A stretch of 32,286 bases of DNA, taken from positions 1 to 32,286 of the forward strand of contig MPUH01000841.1 in NCBI GenBank assembly GCA_001970955.1. Reading direction: 5' to 3'. The DNA comes from Stentor coeruleus (taxonomy: Eukaryota; Ciliophora; Heterotrichea; Heterotrichida; Stentoridae). Below, piece by piece: positions 31,274 to 32,286 of this stretch. A model generated the notes under the pieces. The model searched no databases. It saw only the letters and a program-made list of their open reading frames with translations, and was not told the origin of the DNA. Position numbers and translations under genes: made by a program. Each line of letters opens with the position of its first letter. Within the stretch, counting starts at the first letter, position 1.

Positions 31274-31927
31274 CTAAGGAGACACAGTATCCCAACCTTT
31301 TATAGTCAAAGTGCTTATATCAATAGATGGGGATTTCATATAAAAGCGTTTGTGACTATTTTTAATTCTGGGTTTAAATTTGTTAGTAGTATGGCTTCCT
31401 AAAATCCTTGACGAATCATATTTTTTTGTTTCAAGAGTTTTTATATTATTGATTTTTTCACTGAATATTTCTGAATTCTTATTAATTTTATTTCTTAGCT
31501 TAGAAACATAACTACTATTTGATTTTTTATAATCTAATACTTGAGTTTTTGTTGATAAAAAATTATTGTTTGTTTTTTCATTAGGATTTAAGCTTTTTGG
31601 GGTTAGAGAATTTACTATATTATATGAGATTTTATTTTTTGATGATTTAGTTTCGAGCTGTTTTTTAACTATTTTTAAACAATCTTGGTTTAGGGTTTTT
31701 AATGATATGCATGATGGGTTTAAACTTGTAAGGCTTTCAGTTTTAAGTCTGTTTATGGATTACTTTTGAGGGATATGGATAAAGTTTTTCCCTAGTTCAT
31801 TAGATAATAAAGCAATTTCCATTAGTTTACTTTGAGGATTGTGAGATTTACGGATGATGTTTAGGTAAAAGTCGATGGTTTCTTGGAGATTTTTTCTAGA
31901 GGTGTCAGAGGAATAATCTAGTGACAT
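31274..31927 (-). CDS. Two-exon hypothetical protein, Lys/Asn/Ser-rich, 212 residues
   Basis: Exons 31927-31764 (164 nt) and 31748-31274 (475 nt), joined across the 15-nt intron GTAATCCATAAACAG (31763-31749, phase 2). The unspliced frame hits TAA inside the intron after 55 codons, so ORF calling misses the whole gene. The product begins MSLDYSSDTSRKNLQETIDF, with a likely helical first ~55 residues, then a basic, Ser/Asn/Lys-rich tail that looks disordered, and ends TIKGWDTVSP before TAG. No recognised domain, signal or membrane segment. The intron fits the pattern of the other seven and both exons stay open in the same phase, which is the main support. Confidence 0.72.
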
Positions 31928-32219
31928 TGTGGTTTTTAATATATAAGTTTTTAAGTGAGAAAACTGTTGAAGGTAATTTTCAAGAAGGATTTTATAAGAT
32001 TTTGAATTTGATTTGTAGTAGGTTTGAAAGTTTTATCAGATTTTTTTAAAGATTTAAGTTTTGATTATTAGAATTGCTTATGATAAGGGTTGAGATAAAT
32101 CTTCCTATATTAAAAAATGTTTTACCCCTTTTTTTCTTATTAGTAAACTTAAATACCAATATTCTACCCAAAATACAACATTATAAAAGAAATCCCTAAA
32201 CAATAATAAGAATATAAAA
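31928..32219. promoter_or_regulatory. Divergent intergenic region, no gene seen
   Basis: A 292-bp spacer between the gene at 31927 (-) and a start at 32220 (+). The + strand is G/T-rich to about 32090 and A/C-rich after about 32100, as expected when each side is the 5' flank of its own gene. Confidence 0.45.
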
Positions 32220-32286
32220 ATGAGTTTAAAAAGAAGGGAATTTAATGTGAATAGAGAAAAGCCAGCACAAATTGTAGGAAGTGATT
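32220..32286 (+). CDS. Start of an unidentified gene, runs off right edge
   Basis: An ATG at 32220 opens a frame of 22 codons (MSLKRREFNVNREKPAQIV and so on) that reaches the edge without a stop. The preceding ~120 bases are A/C-rich and G-poor, the usual 5' flank here. Too little is visible to name the product. Confidence 0.5.
   Translation, partial: MSLKRREFNVNREKPAQIVGSD

Noticed and set aside
1..32286. CRISPR array, intact mobile element, rRNA or tRNA genes
   Set aside because: No regularly spaced repeats, transposase motifs or RNA gene signatures were seen in any part of the window.

Overview
The window looks like macronuclear DNA of a heterotrich ciliate, most likely Stentor. It is AT-rich and gene-dense, and the genes are mostly single-exon. 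Every intron I could place is exactly 15 nt, GTA...YAG with an A at position 10; eight were found. TAA, TAG and TGA all appear to end genes, and no in-frame TGA was met in the long reading frames. This fits Stentor's standard code and argues against Blepharisma-type TGA=Trp. The species is inferred from these traits, not from a database match.

Layout, left to right: a very large minus-strand gene resembling the m6A-writer subunit Virilizer/VIRMA, whose C-terminus is off the left edge (1-4499); an IFT27-type small GTPase (-) head-to-head with a SHIPPO/ODF3-like PGPG-repeat protein (+); an ODAD1/CCDC114-type outer-arm docking coiled coil (+); a TPR plus RRM-like protein (-); NSA2 ribosome biogenesis factor (-) divergent from EMC7 (+); a small two-TM protein (+); a multi-TM RING protein whose two exons appear as separate ORFs (+); a Tctex-1 dynein light chain (+); a STE20-like kinase with a Cys-rich N-terminus (-); a zinc-finger plus about 15-repeat WD40 protein (-); an unrecognised protein (+); a Zip3/RNF212-like RING coiled coil (-); an unrecognised two-exon gene (-); a broken, truncated Hsp70 (-); two small hypothetical genes; a cytosolic carboxypeptidase with a newly placed first exon (+); a two-exon gene missed by simple ORF calling (-); and the first codons of another gene at the right edge (+).

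Five genes or more concern cilia: IFT27 (transport), SHIPPO (axoneme), ODAD1 and Tctex-1 (dynein docking and light chain), and CCP carboxypeptidase (tubulin deglutamylation). That suits a heavily ciliated cell, but they are scattered among housekeeping genes rather than forming an operon.

Six single N bases at five loci are each flanked by near-identical copies of the same sequence. These are unmerged contig overlaps, not biology. One breaks the WD40 gene, one inserts 17 false residues into a small protein and one duplicates the 3' end of the Zip3-like gene. Intergenic DNA shows a recurring strand-composition switch: G/T-rich after genes and C/A-rich before them, read in the sense direction. 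I found no CRISPR, tRNA, rRNA or intact mobile element. Nothing here amounts to a clearly new multi-gene system. The most unusual items are the Hsp70 relic with long insertions, the Zip3-like RING protein, the VIRMA-like gene and the composition switch.
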